From Steroidobacteraceae bacterium (lineage in GTDB: Bacteria > Pseudomonadota > Gammaproteobacteria > Steroidobacterales > Steroidobacteraceae), in contig JANWJS010000035.1 in the NCBI GenBank assembly GCA_025451845.1, forward strand, positions 1-64,000: a stretch of DNA of 64,000 nt, given 5' to 3'. This document shows, piece by piece, positions 35,846-50,315 of this stretch (its first letter is position 1; each line of letters opens with the position of its first letter). The notes below the pieces were generated by a model that was not told where the DNA came from, did no database searches, and saw nothing but the letters and a program-made list of their open reading frames with translations. Position numbers and translations under genes: made by a program.

Positions 35846-35897
35846 TGCGCGGCCGGGCGCAGGCTGCGGCCGCAGGTGCCGGGATCCAACGCTTCAA

Positions 35898-37325
35898 CTA
35901 GTGGCGGAAGGCCGAGAGCTCCGGCAGCTCCGCGCTTCTGCGGCTGGCAGGACGTGCGCGCGCCGCCAGCAGGTCATCGATGAAGCGGGTGTGCCAGCGG
36001 TGAATGTCGTTCTCCCGCAAGTTGGCGAGGGAACTCGCATGGCGCGCACGGCGCTCCGCCAGTGGCATGGTGAGCGCGCGCTGGATGGCGCGGGCGATGC
36101 CCCTGGTGTCGTAGGGATTGATGAGCAGCGCCTCTGTCAGCTCGCACGCCGCGCCGGCGCGATTCGACAGGACGAGGACGCCGGGATTGTCGGGATCCTG
36201 CGCCGCGATGAACTCCTTGGCGACGAGATTCATGCCATCCCGCAGTGCCGTCACCAGGCAAACCTGCGCCGCACGCAGAAATCCCATCAACGTCGCATGG
36301 GGGAAGTTGCGGTTGAGGTAGCGGATGGGCGTCCAATCGGCGTCGGCGAAACGCCCGTTGGTGCGGCCGGAGCTCTGCTCGAGTGAGTCGCGGATCTGGG
36401 CGTAGGCCTGCACCTTCTGACGGCCAAGCGGCGCGATCTGCAGAAAGGTGACCTGCCCGATCTGCTCCGGGAAACTCTCGAGGAACTGGCGGTACGCCTG
36501 GAAGCGCTCGAGCAGCCCCTTGCTGTAGTCCAGGCGGTCGACACCGGCGATGAGCCGCCGGCCGACGAGACTCTGCATCATCCGCTGCACCGGCGCCGAG
36601 CTCGCCGCCTTGGCGGCGCTCTGCCCTATCGCTTCGACATCGACCCCGATGGGGTAGACACCCGTGCGGACCGTGCGCCCGCCGGTGTTGACCGTGCCGC
36701 CCTCCCCCACGGCCTGCGCGCCCCAGAGGACGCGCACGGCATCCAGAAAACTTCCGCGGTCGGTTTCCGTCTGGAAACCGACGAGGTCGTACGCAAGCAT
36801 CGCGCGCAGGATCTCGGCGAATGTCGGCAGCGCGCGCAGCACCTCGTAGTGCGGAAAGGGAACGTGCAGGAAAAAGCCGATCGGCTGGCGCGCGCCCTGG
36901 GCATGCAGCTTCTCGGCGAGCGAGATCAGGTGATAGTCGTGCACCCAGATGAGATCGCCCGGCGCCAGCAGCGGCAACAGCCGCGACGCAAACAACGCGT
37001 TGGCCTGCTCGTAGGCGGCGTACTCCTGGTCGTCGTAGCGGAAGCCGGCGAGGAAGTAATGAAACAGCGGCCAGAGAGTGCCGTTGGCGAACCCGCTGTA
37101 AAAGCGCTCGTAGAGGGTCTGCGGCAGCGGGATGGTGGCGTACGTCAGCGAGTCACGGATGGTGATCTCCGGCTCTCCGGGCTCCTGGCCGCTGGTCTCG
37201 CCGTTCCAACCGAACCAGAGTCCGCCCCGCGCGCGCATGGCGGCGAGCACGCCGACCGCGAGTCCTCCGGGCGCCGCGGTTTTCGCGAGCGGCACGCGGT
37301 TGGAGACGTTGATCAGCCGGCCCAT
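35898..37325 (-). CDS. otsA: Trehalose-6-phosphate synthase (GT20)
   Basis: 475 residues. GT20 signatures: LINVSNRVP at the N-terminus, [47 protein letters not shown] (the GxDRLDYxKG motif) and [20 protein letters not shown]. It joins UDP-glucose and glucose-6-phosphate to trehalose-6-phosphate for osmotic and desiccation tolerance. Its start overlaps the otsB stop by 1 base (TGATG), so the pair is translationally coupled. Confidence 0.96.
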   Translation of the reverse strand: MGRLINVSNRVPLAKTAAPGGLAVGVLAAMRARGGLWFGWNGETSGQEPGEPEITIRDSLTYATIPLPQTLYERFYSGFANGTLWPLFHYFLAGFRYDDQEYAAYEQANALFASRLLPLLAPGDLIWVHDYHLISLAEKLHAQGARQPIGFFLHVPFPHYEVLRALPTFAEILRAMLAYDLVGFQTETDRGSFLDAVRVLWGAQAVGEGGTVNTGGRTVRTGVYPIGVDVEAIGQSAAKAASSAPVQRMMQSLVGRRLIAGVDRLDYSKGLLERFQAYRQFLESFPEQIGQVTFLQIAPLGRQKVQAYAQIRDSLEQSSGRTNGRFADADWTPIRYLNRNFPHATLMGFLRAAQVCLVTALRDGMNLVAKEFIAAQDPDNPGVLVLSNRAGAACELTEALLINPYDTRGIARAIQRALTMPLAERRARHASSLANLRENDIHRWHTRFIDDLLAARARPASRRSAELPELSAFRH

Positions 37326-38176
37326 CAGGCGCGGCTCCGCAAGCGCGGCCCTGACGCGGCGGCCGGTGAGGGCGCGTGGCAGGCGGATGCCGGGTGCCCG
37401 AAAGCCGGCAATTGCCCCAGCGCGGCGGCCGGCTCCGCTTGCAGCTGCGTCAGCCAGCCACGCACCGCGGTTACGTCTGCAAATCGGGTGCGCGCCGCGG
37501 AAGCCCGTTTAGCATTGACTACCACGGACGCTCCGTCGAGGCGATTGACGAGTTCGAACGCCGGCTCGTCCGTCAGATCGTCGCCGATGAAAATCGGCAG
37601 ACGGCCGGCAAACGGCGCCTCCGCGAGGAACGCTGCCACGGCCTCTGCTTTGGTTGCGCCGGCAGGGCGCAGCTCCACCACCATCTTGCCGCGCTGCAGC
37701 TCGAGCTCGCCTGTGAGCCGGGCGGCTATTTCCCGCATCGCTTTCATGACTGCCTCCTCCAGATGCGGCGCGTCCCGGTAGTGCAGCGCGAGCGCGAATT
37801 GCTTGTCTTCCAGCAGCAAGCCGGCATGCTGTCGCGCGAGGTGCGATATCGCACCGCGCGCATCCTCGAGCGCGGCCGCGGATGGAAGCGGCCGCCTATG
37901 GTAGACGCCGGAGGCGCTGCGATGCTCGAAGCCGTGCAGACCGGCGGACGGCAACGTCAGCGGCGCAAACAGCGCGTCGAGATCCCTGATCTCGCGTCCG
38001 CTGACGAGCGCAACGGCCCCGCCGCTGGCGAGAGAAAGACCCCGCAGTCCCTCCCGCAGATCGCCGGGGACTGACACTGCCCGCGGCGTTGCGGCAAGCT
38101 CGAGCAGCGTGCCGTCGACGTCCAGAAAAAGGGCGATTGCCGCCAGAGCCGGCTCTCTGCGCTTCGATGCTGTCAC
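37325..38176 (-). CDS. otsB: Trehalose-6-phosphate phosphatase (HAD)
   Basis: 283 residues. HAD motif I is DVDGT at residues 19-23 (LFLDVDGTLLEL), motif II ALVSGR, and the last motif FIGDDLTDEPAFE. It removes phosphate from trehalose-6-phosphate. It comes first in the otsB-otsA operon. The start is ATG 38176. The last 25 residues are Ala/Pro-rich and unlike the family core. Confidence 0.95.
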   Translation of the reverse strand: MTASKRREPALAAIALFLDVDGTLLELAATPRAVSVPGDLREGLRGLSLASGGAVALVSGREIRDLDALFAPLTLPSAGLHGFEHRSASGVYHRRPLPSAAALEDARGAISHLARQHAGLLLEDKQFALALHYRDAPHLEEAVMKAMREIAARLTGELELQRGKMVVELRPAGATKAEAVAAFLAEAPFAGRLPIFIGDDLTDEPAFELVNRLDGASVVVNAKRASAARTRFADVTAVRGWLTQLQAEPAAALGQLPAFGHPASACHAPSPAAASGPRLRSRA

Positions 38177-38242
38177 GACTCTACTCTAGAGGAATCAGGT
38201 AAGAAATGTAAAAGCGCCCGCCCGGTTCCCGGTGAAGCCACC

Positions 38243-39019
38243 TCAGGATGGGGCGATGCGCACCCAGGTGGGCGCGTGGTCGCTCGGCTTCTCGCCGCCG
38301 CGCACCCAGTTGTCGACGTTGGCATCGACGAGGCGCTGCGCGAGCTGCGGGCTCAAGAGCAAATGATCGATGCGCAATCCCCGATTGCGCTTCCAGTGAT
38401 CCCGGAAGTAGTCCCAGAACGTATAAATCTGCTCGGAGGGATGACGAGCTCGCAGGGCGTCCGTCCAGCCTTGGTCGAGCAAACGCTGGTAGGCCGCTCG
38501 GCTTTCAGGTTGCAACAGCGCATCCTTGCGCCAGTGGGTCGCATCGTAGATATCGAAGTCAGTCGGCACGACGTTGTAGTCGCCCGCCAGCACCACCGGC
38601 CTGCCGAGACCGCGAAGCGTATCGGCATGGCGGATGAGCCGCTCGAGCCACGCGAGCTTGTAGTCGAACTTCGGTCCAGGCTGGGGATTGCCGTTCGGCA
38701 GGTAGAGGCAGCCGACGACGATCTCGCCGATCTCGGCCTCGATGTAGCGACTATGGGCGTCATCGGGATCGCCGGGAAGGCCCCGGCGGATCTCCACCGG
38801 CGAGGCGCCTCGGGCCAGGATGGCGACCCCATTGAAGGAGCGCTGGCCATGCCATATCGCCTCATATCCCGCGAGCCGGATCGCGGCCAGCGGGAAGGCG
38901 GCATCCGGCGCCTTGAGCTCCTGGAGGCAGGCCACATCGGGTGACTCCCGTTCGAGCCATTCGAGGAGCGCCGGCAGGCGGCTGCCGATGCCATTGACAT
39001 TGAAGGTTGCTATTTTCAT
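38243..39019 (-). CDS. xthA: Exodeoxyribonuclease III
   Basis: 258 residues from ATG 39019, which gives the family N-terminus MKIATFNVNGI; an upstream start at 39049 adds 10 unlike residues. Catalytic residues: Glu in CLQELKA, Asp/Asn in LAGDYNVVP, Asp in RIDHLLLS and His in KPSDHAPTWV. It is an apurinic endonuclease and 3'-5' exonuclease for base excision repair. Single gene, divergent from gltB. Confidence 0.95.
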   Translation of the reverse strand: MKIATFNVNGIGSRLPALLEWLERESPDVACLQELKAPDAAFPLAAIRLAGYEAIWHGQRSFNGVAILARGASPVEIRRGLPGDPDDAHSRYIEAEIGEIVVGCLYLPNGNPQPGPKFDYKLAWLERLIRHADTLRGLGRPVVLAGDYNVVPTDFDIYDATHWRKDALLQPESRAAYQRLLDQGWTDALRARHPSEQIYTFWDYFRDHWKRNRGLRIDHLLLSPQLAQRLVDANVDNWVRGGEKPSDHAPTWVRIAPS

Positions 39020-39048
39020 AAACGTCCCGAAAAAGGCCCGCGCCGCCA

Positions 39049-39076
39049 TTGACCCGGTGCCAGGGACGGATATTAT
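39049..39076 (+). promoter_or_regulatory. Probable gltB promoter
   Basis: TTGACC (39049-39054), a 16-bp spacer and TATTAT (39071-39076) on the forward strand, giving a leader of roughly 190 bases before gltB. It is the best sigma-70-like site in the spacer between xthA and gltB. Confidence 0.5.
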
Positions 39077-39191
39077 CGGGTCTATATCGGCGGCTCAGAC
39101 GGGCACGCGCTGCTCGGACTCCATCTCACGCGTCCGGGTGCAGCGCCGCGATCCGCCCTCCAGTCTTTAGACAATTTTGCGGGCGCCGCCG

Positions 39192-39220
39192 GCGAGACAC
39201 CCTCCATCGATGGGTCTCGC
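39192..39220 (+). promoter_or_regulatory. Hairpin in the gltB leader
   Basis: GCGAGAC (from 39192) and CCC (39200-39202) pair with GGGTCTCGC (39212-39220) with a small bulge, about 55 bp before the gltB start. It could be an RNA structure affecting gltB expression. No known riboswitch class was recognised. Confidence 0.3.
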
Positions 39221-39274
39221 ACCGGTAAGTGGAAACGCGCGCCCGCTTTCCCAGCGACCAGAGGCCGATCAGTC

Positions 39275-43939
<4,665 letters not shown>

Positions 43940-43958
43940 TTGAGAGATCGAGCACCGG

Positions 43959-45443
43959 ATGGGTAAGCCGACTGGTTTCATCGAGTATCTGCGCGAGCTC
44001 CCCGTGGACCGCACGCCCGTCGAGCGCGTGCGCGACTGGAAGGAGTTCCACCATCACTTGGACGAGAAGCGCTTGGCTCATCAGGCCGCCCGCTGCATGG
44101 ACTGCGGCGTGCCGTTCTGCCATACGGGCAAGCTCATCTCGGGCATGGCCTCCGGCTGCCCGGTGAATAACCTCATCCCGGAGTGGAACGACCTCGTCTA
44201 CCGGGGCCTCTGGCGGGACGCGCTCGACCGGCTGCACAAGACCAACAACTTCCCGGAGTTCACCGGCCGGGTCTGCCCCGCACCCTGCGAGGGCTCCTGC
44301 GTGCTGGGTATCAACGCGCCGCCCGTGACCATCAAGAGCGTCGAGAATGCCATCGTCGACAAGGGCTGGGAGCAGGGCTGGATCGCGCCCGAGCCGCCCG
44401 CCACGCGCACAGGCAAGCGCGTGGCCGTGATCGGCTCCGGTCCGGCGGGTCTTGCCGCTGCTGCGCAGCTGAATCGCACCGGCCACGCGGTGACGGTGCT
44501 CGAGCGCGACGACCGTCCCGGCGGCCTGCTGATGTACGGCATCCCCAACATGAAGCTCGACAAGCAGGAGGTCGTGCTGCGGCGCATCGAGGTGTTGCAA
44601 CAGGAAGGTGTGAAGTTCGTATGCAACGCCAACGTCGGCGAGAATGTCGAGCCGATGCTGCTGCTCAAGGACTTCGATGCGGTGGTGGTCTGCACTGGGG
44701 CCACGCAGGCACGGGACCTCGCCGTGGAAAACCGAAAGCTCCAGGGTGTGCACTTTGCGATGGAGTACCTGACAGCAAGCACCAAGGCGCTGCTCAACGG
44801 CGGCCCGGATCACACCCCGATCCATGCACGCGACAAGCACGTCGTCGTGGTGGGGGGCGGCGATACGGGGACTGACTGCGTCGCCACCGCCATGCGACAG
44901 AGCTGCAAGAGCCTGACGCAGATTGAGATCATGAGCCGCCCGCCGGTGGAGCGCGCGGCTGACAACCCCTGGCCGGAGTGGCCCAAGGTCTACAAGCTGG
45001 ACTACGGGCAGGAAGAGGCAGCGGCGAAGTTCGGCTCGGACCCGCGCGTGTACATCACGACCGTCAAGCGTTTGAACGGCGACGCAGGAGCGCGCGTACG
45101 CTCGCTCAGCACGATCGAGGTCGCATGGCAGAAGGACTCCGGCGGACGTTTCGTACCCGCGGACGTCCCGGGCAGCGAGCGGGAAATCCCGGCTGACCTG
45201 GTGCTGCTCGCGATGGGCTTCACCGGCCCGGAGCAGCCGCTGCTCACGGAGCTCGGCATCCGCACCGACGCGCGCTCGAATATCGAGGCCGAGCACGGCG
45301 TGTTCGCGACCAACGTGAAGGGAGTCTTCGCCGCGGGCGACTGCCGGCGCGGCCAGAGTCTGGTGGTATGGGCCATCAACGAGGGCCGCGGCGCCGCGCG
45401 CGAGTGCGATCGCTACCTCATGGGCGGTACTGACTTACCTTAG
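43959..45443 (+). CDS. gltD: Glutamate synthase small subunit
   Basis: 494 residues. N-terminal cysteine clusters for 4Fe-4S centres: ARCMDCGVPFCHTG, SGCPVNNLIPEWN and RVCPAPCEGSC. FAD-binding GxGxxG in VAVIGSGPAGLAAA and NADPH-binding VVVGGGDTGTDCVA. Near the end, GVFAAGDCRRGQSLVVWAINEGR is the conserved FAD site. It passes electrons from NADPH to GltB. A perfect 13-bp hairpin, part of repeat copy C, begins 6 bp after the stop. Confidence 0.97.
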   Translation: MGKPTGFIEYLRELPVDRTPVERVRDWKEFHHHLDEKRLAHQAARCMDCGVPFCHTGKLISGMASGCPVNNLIPEWNDLVYRGLWRDALDRLHKTNNFPEFTGRVCPAPCEGSCVLGINAPPVTIKSVENAIVDKGWEQGWIAPEPPATRTGKRVAVIGSGPAGLAAAAQLNRTGHAVTVLERDDRPGGLLMYGIPNMKLDKQEVVLRRIEVLQQEGVKFVCNANVGENVEPMLLLKDFDAVVVCTGATQARDLAVENRKLQGVHFAMEYLTASTKALLNGGPDHTPIHARDKHVVVVGGGDTGTDCVATAMRQSCKSLTQIEIMSRPPVERAADNPWPEWPKVYKLDYGQEEAAAKFGSDPRVYITTVKRLNGDAGARVRSLSTIEVAWQKDSGGRFVPADVPGSEREIPADLVLLAMGFTGPEQPLLTELGIRTDARSNIEAEHGVFATNVKGVFAAGDCRRGQSLVVWAINEGRGAARECDRYLMGGTDLP

Positions 45444-45449
45444 TTTATT

Positions 45450-45523
45450 CGCGGAAATCGTCGAGACGATTTCCGCGAGACCCTACGCTTTTCGCCGCGG
45501 GCCAGGGAGCGGCCCTGCCCCGC
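45450..45523 (-). repeat. Double-hairpin intergenic repeat, copy C (inverted)
   Basis: Hairpin 2 is a perfect 13-bp stem CGCGGAAATCGTC (45450-45462) / GACGATTTCCGCG (45465-45477). Hairpin 1 is GCGGGCCAGGG (45497-45507) / CCCTGCCCCGC (45513-45523). Reverse-complemented, the order and the core CAGGGCCGYTCCCTGG match copy A. It fills the space between gltD and the next gene. Confidence 0.7.
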
Positions 45524-45530
45524 TATGCCT

Positions 45531-45542
45531 TAGAATAGTTAC
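45531..45542 (+). promoter_or_regulatory. -10 box for a probably leaderless message
   Basis: TAGAAT (45531-45536) ends 6 bp before ATG 45543 and no ribosome site is present, so the message probably begins at the ATG. No good -35 box is seen; that stretch is the arm of repeat copy C. Confidence 0.35.
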
Positions 45543-48500
45543 ATGAGCGCCGTACCGACACAGGAATCGTTGCCTTTTGAGTCCGCGCGTGAGCGCGAGG
45601 CTGAGACGCCTGCGGCGCGGCTGCGCGAGATTCCCTACAACTACACGTCCTTCTCCGACCGGGAGATCGTGATCCGCCTGCTCGGGTCGCGGCATTGGGC
45701 GCTGATCGAGGAGTTGCGGCACGAGCGGCGCACCGGCCGCTCGGCGCGGATGCTGTATGAGGTCCTGGGCGACATCTGGGTGGTGCGGCGCAATCCCTAC
45801 CTGCAGGACGATCTGCTCGAGAACAAGCGCCGGCTGCGCCTCCTCGTGGAGGCGCTGCATCACCGGCTCAATGACATCGATCGCCGCAGGGATGCGGGCG
45901 ATGTACAACGCTATGACCGCGTCGGCGAGCTGCTGACGGCAGCGCGGGAGGCGGTGCTTCGTTTCGAGACTGATTTCGAGACATGGGCGGGGCTGCGTCG
46001 CAGGGCGATACGTGTGCTAGGACGCCGCACCCGCAACGACAACATACGCTTCGATGCCTATGCCCGTGTATCGCATGTGACCGACGCGACCGACTGGCGC
46101 GTGGAGTACCCGTTCGTGGTGCTCATGCCGGACACGGAAGCAGAGATTCCGGACCTCGTGCGCGGCTGCATCGAGCTGGGTCTCACCATCATTCCTCGGG
46201 GCGGCGGCACCGGCTATACGGGCGGCGCCATCCCGCTGACGCCCCTCTCAGCCGTCATCAACACAGAGAAGCTCGAGCGTCTGGGGACCATCGAGAGCGT
46301 GCGGCTGCCCGGGCTCGCGGAGCCCGTGCCCACGATCTTCTCGGAGGTGGGTGTGGTCACCCGCCGCGTCGCCACCGCCGCGGAGAAGGGCGGCCTCGTA
46401 TTCGCGGTCGATCCCACGTCTGCGGATGCGTCTTGCATCGGCGGCAATATCGCAATGAACGCCGGCGGCAAGAAGGCGGTGCTCTGGGGCACGGCCGTCG
46501 ACAATCTGGCCTGGTGGCGCATGGTCGATTGCGATGGGAACTGGCTGGAGGTCAGCCGAGTTGCCCATAACCGCGGCAAGATCCATGACGTCGCGACGGC
46601 CGAGTTCGAGATGGTATGGAAGGACGGCAGGCAGCCGCCCGACGAGGCTGCCGCGCTGCGCACGCAGACGCTACGCATTCCCGGCCGCAAATTCCGCAAG
46701 GCGGGGCTGGGCAAGGATGTCACCGACAAGTTCCTCGGCGGCCTGCCGGGCGTGCAGAAGGAAGGTTGCGACGGCATCATTACCTCAGCCCGCTGGGTAC
46801 TGCACCGCAGCCCCGCGCATACGCGCACCGTGTGCCTCGAGTTTTTCGGCCCGGCGCGCGATGCGGTCCCGGCGATCGTCGAGATCAAGAATCACCTCGA
46901 CGGGCTGGAGGGGCGCGGCTCGGTGCGGCTCGCGGGCCTGGAGCATATGGACGAGCGCTATCTGCGCGCGGTGGGATACACCACCAAATCCAAGCGCGGC
47001 TCGCTGCCGAAGATGGCTCTTTTCGGCGACATCGTCGGCGACGACGAAGCCGATGTCGCAGCCGCCACATCGGATGTCGTGCGGATCGCCAACGCACGCA
47101 GCGGCGAAGGCTTCATCGCGGTCAGTGCGGAAGCGCGGCGCAAGTTCTGGCTGGATCGCGCCCGCACCGCAGCCATCGCGCGCCATACCAACGCGTTCAA
47201 GATCAACGAGGACGTGGTGCTGCCGCTCGCACGCATGGGCGAGTACACGGACGAGATCGAGCGCATCAACATCGAGCTGTCTACGGCCAACAAGCTCGCC
47301 CTGATCGGCGAGCTCGAGCGGGTGTTCGCCGCGCCGCTGCCGCTCGCGCGCGCAGAGGACACCGAGCTGGGGAATCTGCCCGACGAGGGGGTCATCGGCG
47401 AGCGGGCGTCGCTGGCGCGGCAGCTGTTCTCTGACGTGCGGGCGCGCTGGGACTGGCTCGCGGCGCATCTGGACACAGGGGTCGAAGCGGCGCTGCCACG
47501 GTTGCAGGCACTGGGCTATGACGCGCTGCTCCCGGAGCTGCGCGGGCGGCTCGCGGGCACTCCGGGACTGCGCATCTTCGACGTGGTGCAAGACCGCACG
47601 ATCCGGATGTCGTGGAAGCGCGAGCTGCGTGCGCCCCTGCAGCAGATCTTCGGCGGGCGGGTGTTCGCTCCCATCCTGGCAGCATGCGAGGAAACGCATC
47701 GGCGCGTCCTGCGTGGACGCGTGTTCGTGGCACTGCACATGCATGCCGGCGACGGCAATGTGCATACCAACATTCCGGTCAATTCAGACGACTACGAGAT
47801 GCTGCGAACGGCGACGGGCGCGGTCGCACGCATCATGGGCATCGCCCGCCGACTGGACGGAGTGATTTCCGGCGAGCACGGCATCGGAATCACCAAGCTG
47901 GGGTTCCTCGATGAGGCCGAGGTGGCAGAGTTCCGGGCGTACAAAGGCGCTGTCGATCCGGACGGCCGGTTCAACCTGGGCAAGCTCCTGCCCGGTGGGG
48001 ATTTGTCCAATGCCTACACACCCAGCTTCAACCTGCTCGGTCACGAGTCGCTGATCATGCAGCAGTCGGACATCAGCACGATCTCCGACTCCATCAAGGA
48101 TTGTCTGCGCTGTGGCAAGTGCAAGCCCGTCTGCGCGACCCACGTGCCGCGCGCCAACCTGCTCTACAGCCCGCGCAACAAGATCCTGGCCACCTCGCTT
48201 CTCATCGAGGCTTTCCTCTACGAGGAACAGACGCGCCGCGGCGTCAGTATCCGGCATTGGGACGAGTTTGCGGACGTGGGCGAGCATTGCACGGTCTGCC
48301 ACAAGTGCGCGAGCCCGTGCCCCGTAGATATCGACTTCGGCGACGTTTCAATGGCCATGCGCGACCTGCTGCGGCGGATGGGCAAGAAGCGCTTCAATCC
48401 CGGCGCCGCGGCCTCCATGTTCTTCCTCAACGCCACCCACCCGGAGACGATCCGCCTCACGCGCAAGCTGATGATCGAGTGGGGCTACCGGGCGCAACGG

Positions 48501-49511
48501 GCGGCACACGCCGTATTGAGGGGCATGGCGAGGGCTCAAACGCGCCGGCCGCCGGCCAGCACAGGCAAGCCGCCGATGCGCGAGCAGGTGGTGCACTTCG
48601 TCAACAAACGGATGCCGGACGGTCTGCCCAAGAAGACGGCGCGCGCGCTGCTCGACATCGAGAATTCGGCCTATGTGCCGATCATCCGCGATCCGGCCGC
48701 GACCAGCAGCGATACCGAGGCGGTGTTTTATTTCCCGGGCTGCGGCTCGGAGCGACTTTTTTCCCAGGTCGGGATCGCCACCCAGGCGATGCTGTGGCAC
48801 GTCGGCGTACAGACGGTTCTGCCGCCTGGGTATCTATGCTGTGGCTATCCGCAGCGCGGCGCGGGTCAGTCCGATCGAGCGGACAAGATCACTACGGACA
48901 ACCGTGTCCTCTTCCACCGGGTCGCGAACACCCTCAACTATCTCGATATCCGCACCGTGGTGGTGAGCTGCGGAACCTGCTTCGACCAGTTGCAGGGGTA
49001 TAAGTTCGAAGAGATCTTCCCCGGCTCGCGCATCATCGACATCCACGAGTATCTGATGGAGAAAGGCGTGCGTCTCGAGGCAGTGACGGGCGCGCGCTAC
49101 ATGTACCACGATCCCTGCCACTCGCCGATGAAGAGTTACGATCCGCTGAAGGTCGTCAACTCGCTGCTGAACGATTCGCGCAACGGCCGCATCGAGAAGA
49201 ACGATCGCTGCTGCGGGGAATCGGGCACACTCGCCATCACCCGCCCCGACGTGTCGACGCAGGTGCGCTTCCGCAAGGAGGAGGAGGTCCGCGCGGGCGC
49301 GGACAAGCTGCGCGCCGCGGGCGCCGCTCAAGTCAAGATTCTGACCTCGTGCCCGTCGTGCCTTCAGGGCCTGAAGCGCTACAACGATGATGCCGATCTT
49401 GATGCCGATTACATCGTCGTCGAGATCGCCCGGTACGTTCTTGGCGAGAATTGGATGGCCGAATACGTCGCGCGGGCGAACAACGGCGGCATCGAGCGGG
49501 TGCTCGTCTAG
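45543..49511 (+). CDS. DUF3683 FAD-linked / Fe-S oxidoreductase (D-lactate dehydrogenase-like)
   Basis: 1322 residues. DUF3683 N-terminus (about 1-150), then FAD_binding_4 ([28 protein letters not shown]), the FAD-oxidase C domain ([29 protein letters not shown]). A two-cluster ferredoxin-like domain follows ([33 protein letters not shown]), then two CCG domains ([14 protein letters not shown] with [18 protein letters not shown] with RCCGESG). This is the single-chain Dld/GlcDEF-like type that oxidises 2-hydroxy acids and feeds electrons to the respiratory chain. The substrate is not certain. Confidence 0.92.
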   Translation: MSAVPTQESLPFESAREREAETPAARLREIPYNYTSFSDREIVIRLLGSRHWALIEELRHERRTGRSARMLYEVLGDIWVVRRNPYLQDDLLENKRRLRLLVEALHHRLNDIDRRRDAGDVQRYDRVGELLTAAREAVLRFETDFETWAGLRRRAIRVLGRRTRNDNIRFDAYARVSHVTDATDWRVEYPFVVLMPDTEAEIPDLVRGCIELGLTIIPRGGGTGYTGGAIPLTPLSAVINTEKLERLGTIESVRLPGLAEPVPTIFSEVGVVTRRVATAAEKGGLVFAVDPTSADASCIGGNIAMNAGGKKAVLWGTAVDNLAWWRMVDCDGNWLEVSRVAHNRGKIHDVATAEFEMVWKDGRQPPDEAAALRTQTLRIPGRKFRKAGLGKDVTDKFLGGLPGVQKEGCDGIITSARWVLHRSPAHTRTVCLEFFGPARDAVPAIVEIKNHLDGLEGRGSVRLAGLEHMDERYLRAVGYTTKSKRGSLPKMALFGDIVGDDEADVAAATSDVVRIANARSGEGFIAVSAEARRKFWLDRARTAAIARHTNAFKINEDVVLPLARMGEYTDEIERINIELSTANKLALIGELERVFAAPLPLARAEDTELGNLPDEGVIGERASLARQLFSDVRARWDWLAAHLDTGVEAALPRLQALGYDALLPELRGRLAGTPGLRIFDVVQDRTIRMSWKRELRAPLQQIFGGRVFAPILAACEETHRRVLRGRVFVALHMHAGDGNVHTNIPVNSDDYEMLRTATGAVARIMGIARRLDGVISGEHGIGITKLGFLDEAEVAEFRAYKGAVDPDGRFNLGKLLPGGDLSNAYTPSFNLLGHESLIMQQSDISTISDSIKDCLRCGKCKPVCATHVPRANLLYSPRNKILATSLLIEAFLYEEQTRRGVSIRHWDEFADVGEHCTVCHKCASPCPVDIDFGDVSMAMRDLLRRMGKKRFNPGAAASMFFLNATHPETIRLTRKLMIEWGYRAQRAAHAVLRGMARAQTRRPPASTGKPPMREQVVHFVNKRMPDGLPKKTARALLDIENSAYVPIIRDPAATSSDTEAVFYFPGCGSERLFSQVGIATQAMLWHVGVQTVLPPGYLCCGYPQRGAGQSDRADKITTDNRVLFHRVANTLNYLDIRTVVVSCGTCFDQLQGYKFEEIFPGSRIIDIHEYLMEKGVRLEAVTGARYMYHDPCHSPMKSYDPLKVVNSLLNDSRNGRIEKNDRCCGESGTLAITRPDVSTQVRFRKEEEVRAGADKLRAAGAAQVKILTSCPSCLQGLKRYNDDADLDADYIVVEIARYVLGENWMAEYVARANNGGIERVLV

Positions 49512-49653
49512 CGTAAGCGGTCGGCTTTCGGTACGCGAGATCAGGGGCGCGTTGAATTTTCCGGCCGAGCTGTTGGCACGGGCGCGGACAGCCTGCGCGC
49601 CACCGATGGCCAACGGTTGCACCCCAGCCCCCCGGGTGCGATGCGCCCGGCAC

Positions 49654-49690
49654 TTGCTGCGGCTCCGCTCGACGTATACACTGTATACGT
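49654..49690 (+). promoter_or_regulatory. tetR promoter and palindromic operator
   Basis: TTGCTG (49654-49659), a 17-bp spacer, TACACT (49677-49682), then 6 bp to GTG 49689. The palindrome ACGTATAC (49672-49679) ACT GTATACGT (49683-49690) covers the -10 box and the first two bases of the start codon. It has 8-bp perfect arms, a typical TetR-type operator placed for autorepression of a leaderless message. Confidence 0.68.
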
Positions 49691-50315
49691 GAAGACGCGA
49701 GAAAAAATCCTCGACGCCGCACGCAAGGCTTTCGACCGGGGCGGCCTCGAAGGACTGTCGCTGCGCGATGTCGCAGCGCAAGTCGGCATCACGCCGATGG
49801 CGATCTATCGGCACTTCGACAGCAAGGATGCGCTGGTGGATGCGCTGGTCCTCGACGCGCTCGGTGAGTGGTCCGCCATCGTCGCTGCCCTTCCGCCGGG
49901 GGAGGGGCTGACCCAGCTCGAGCGCGGGAACGAGGCATTCCTGGACTTCGCGCTCGAGCGGCCGCGCCGCTTCGAGGCCGCGTTTCTGGTGCATTCGCGC
50001 AAGGCGCGGCGCTATCCCGACGATTTTATCGCGGGACTCTCACCGGCCGGCAGCGTGCAGTTGCGGATCATCGAGAAGGCGATGGCGCAGGGCGTGCTCG
50101 AGGCCTCCTCACCGATCGAGATCATGATGACTCAGTCGGCGCTGTCGCAGGGCCTGATCACGCTCTATCGCGCCGGCCGCATCGTCGGGGGCGAGAAGGA
50201 GTTCCGCGAGATCTATCGCAGCTCCATGCGCCGGTCGCTGCAGTCGTTTATGTCGAAGCACAAAGGCAAGGTACGCCGTATTGATGGCAAAGCTTCCCGG
50301 AGGAAGAGAGCGTGA
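49689..50315 (+). CDS. TetR family transcriptional regulator
   Basis: 208 residues from GTG 49689, the first residue of the TetR domain (VKTREKILDAARKAFDRGG). Upstream in-frame ATGs lie before the operator. The helix-turn-helix is LSLRDVAAQVGITPMAIYRHFDSKDALVDAL. The C-terminal ligand domain resembles the TetR_C group. It overlaps the next gene by 4 bp (GTGA), so the two are co-translated; it probably controls the Lnt-hydrolase fusion gene. Confidence 0.92.
   Translation: MKTREKILDAARKAFDRGGLEGLSLRDVAAQVGITPMAIYRHFDSKDALVDALVLDALGEWSAIVAALPPGEGLTQLERGNEAFLDFALERPRRFEAAFLVHSRKARRYPDDFIAGLSPAGSVQLRIIEKAMAQGVLEASSPIEIMMTQSALSQGLITLYRAGRIVGGEKEFREIYRSSMRRSLQSFMSKHKGKVRRIDGKASRRKRA

Noticed and set aside
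46785..47765. Reverse-strand 326-codon frame
   Set aside because: Antisense to the FAD/Fe-S dehydrogenase; no recognisable domain.
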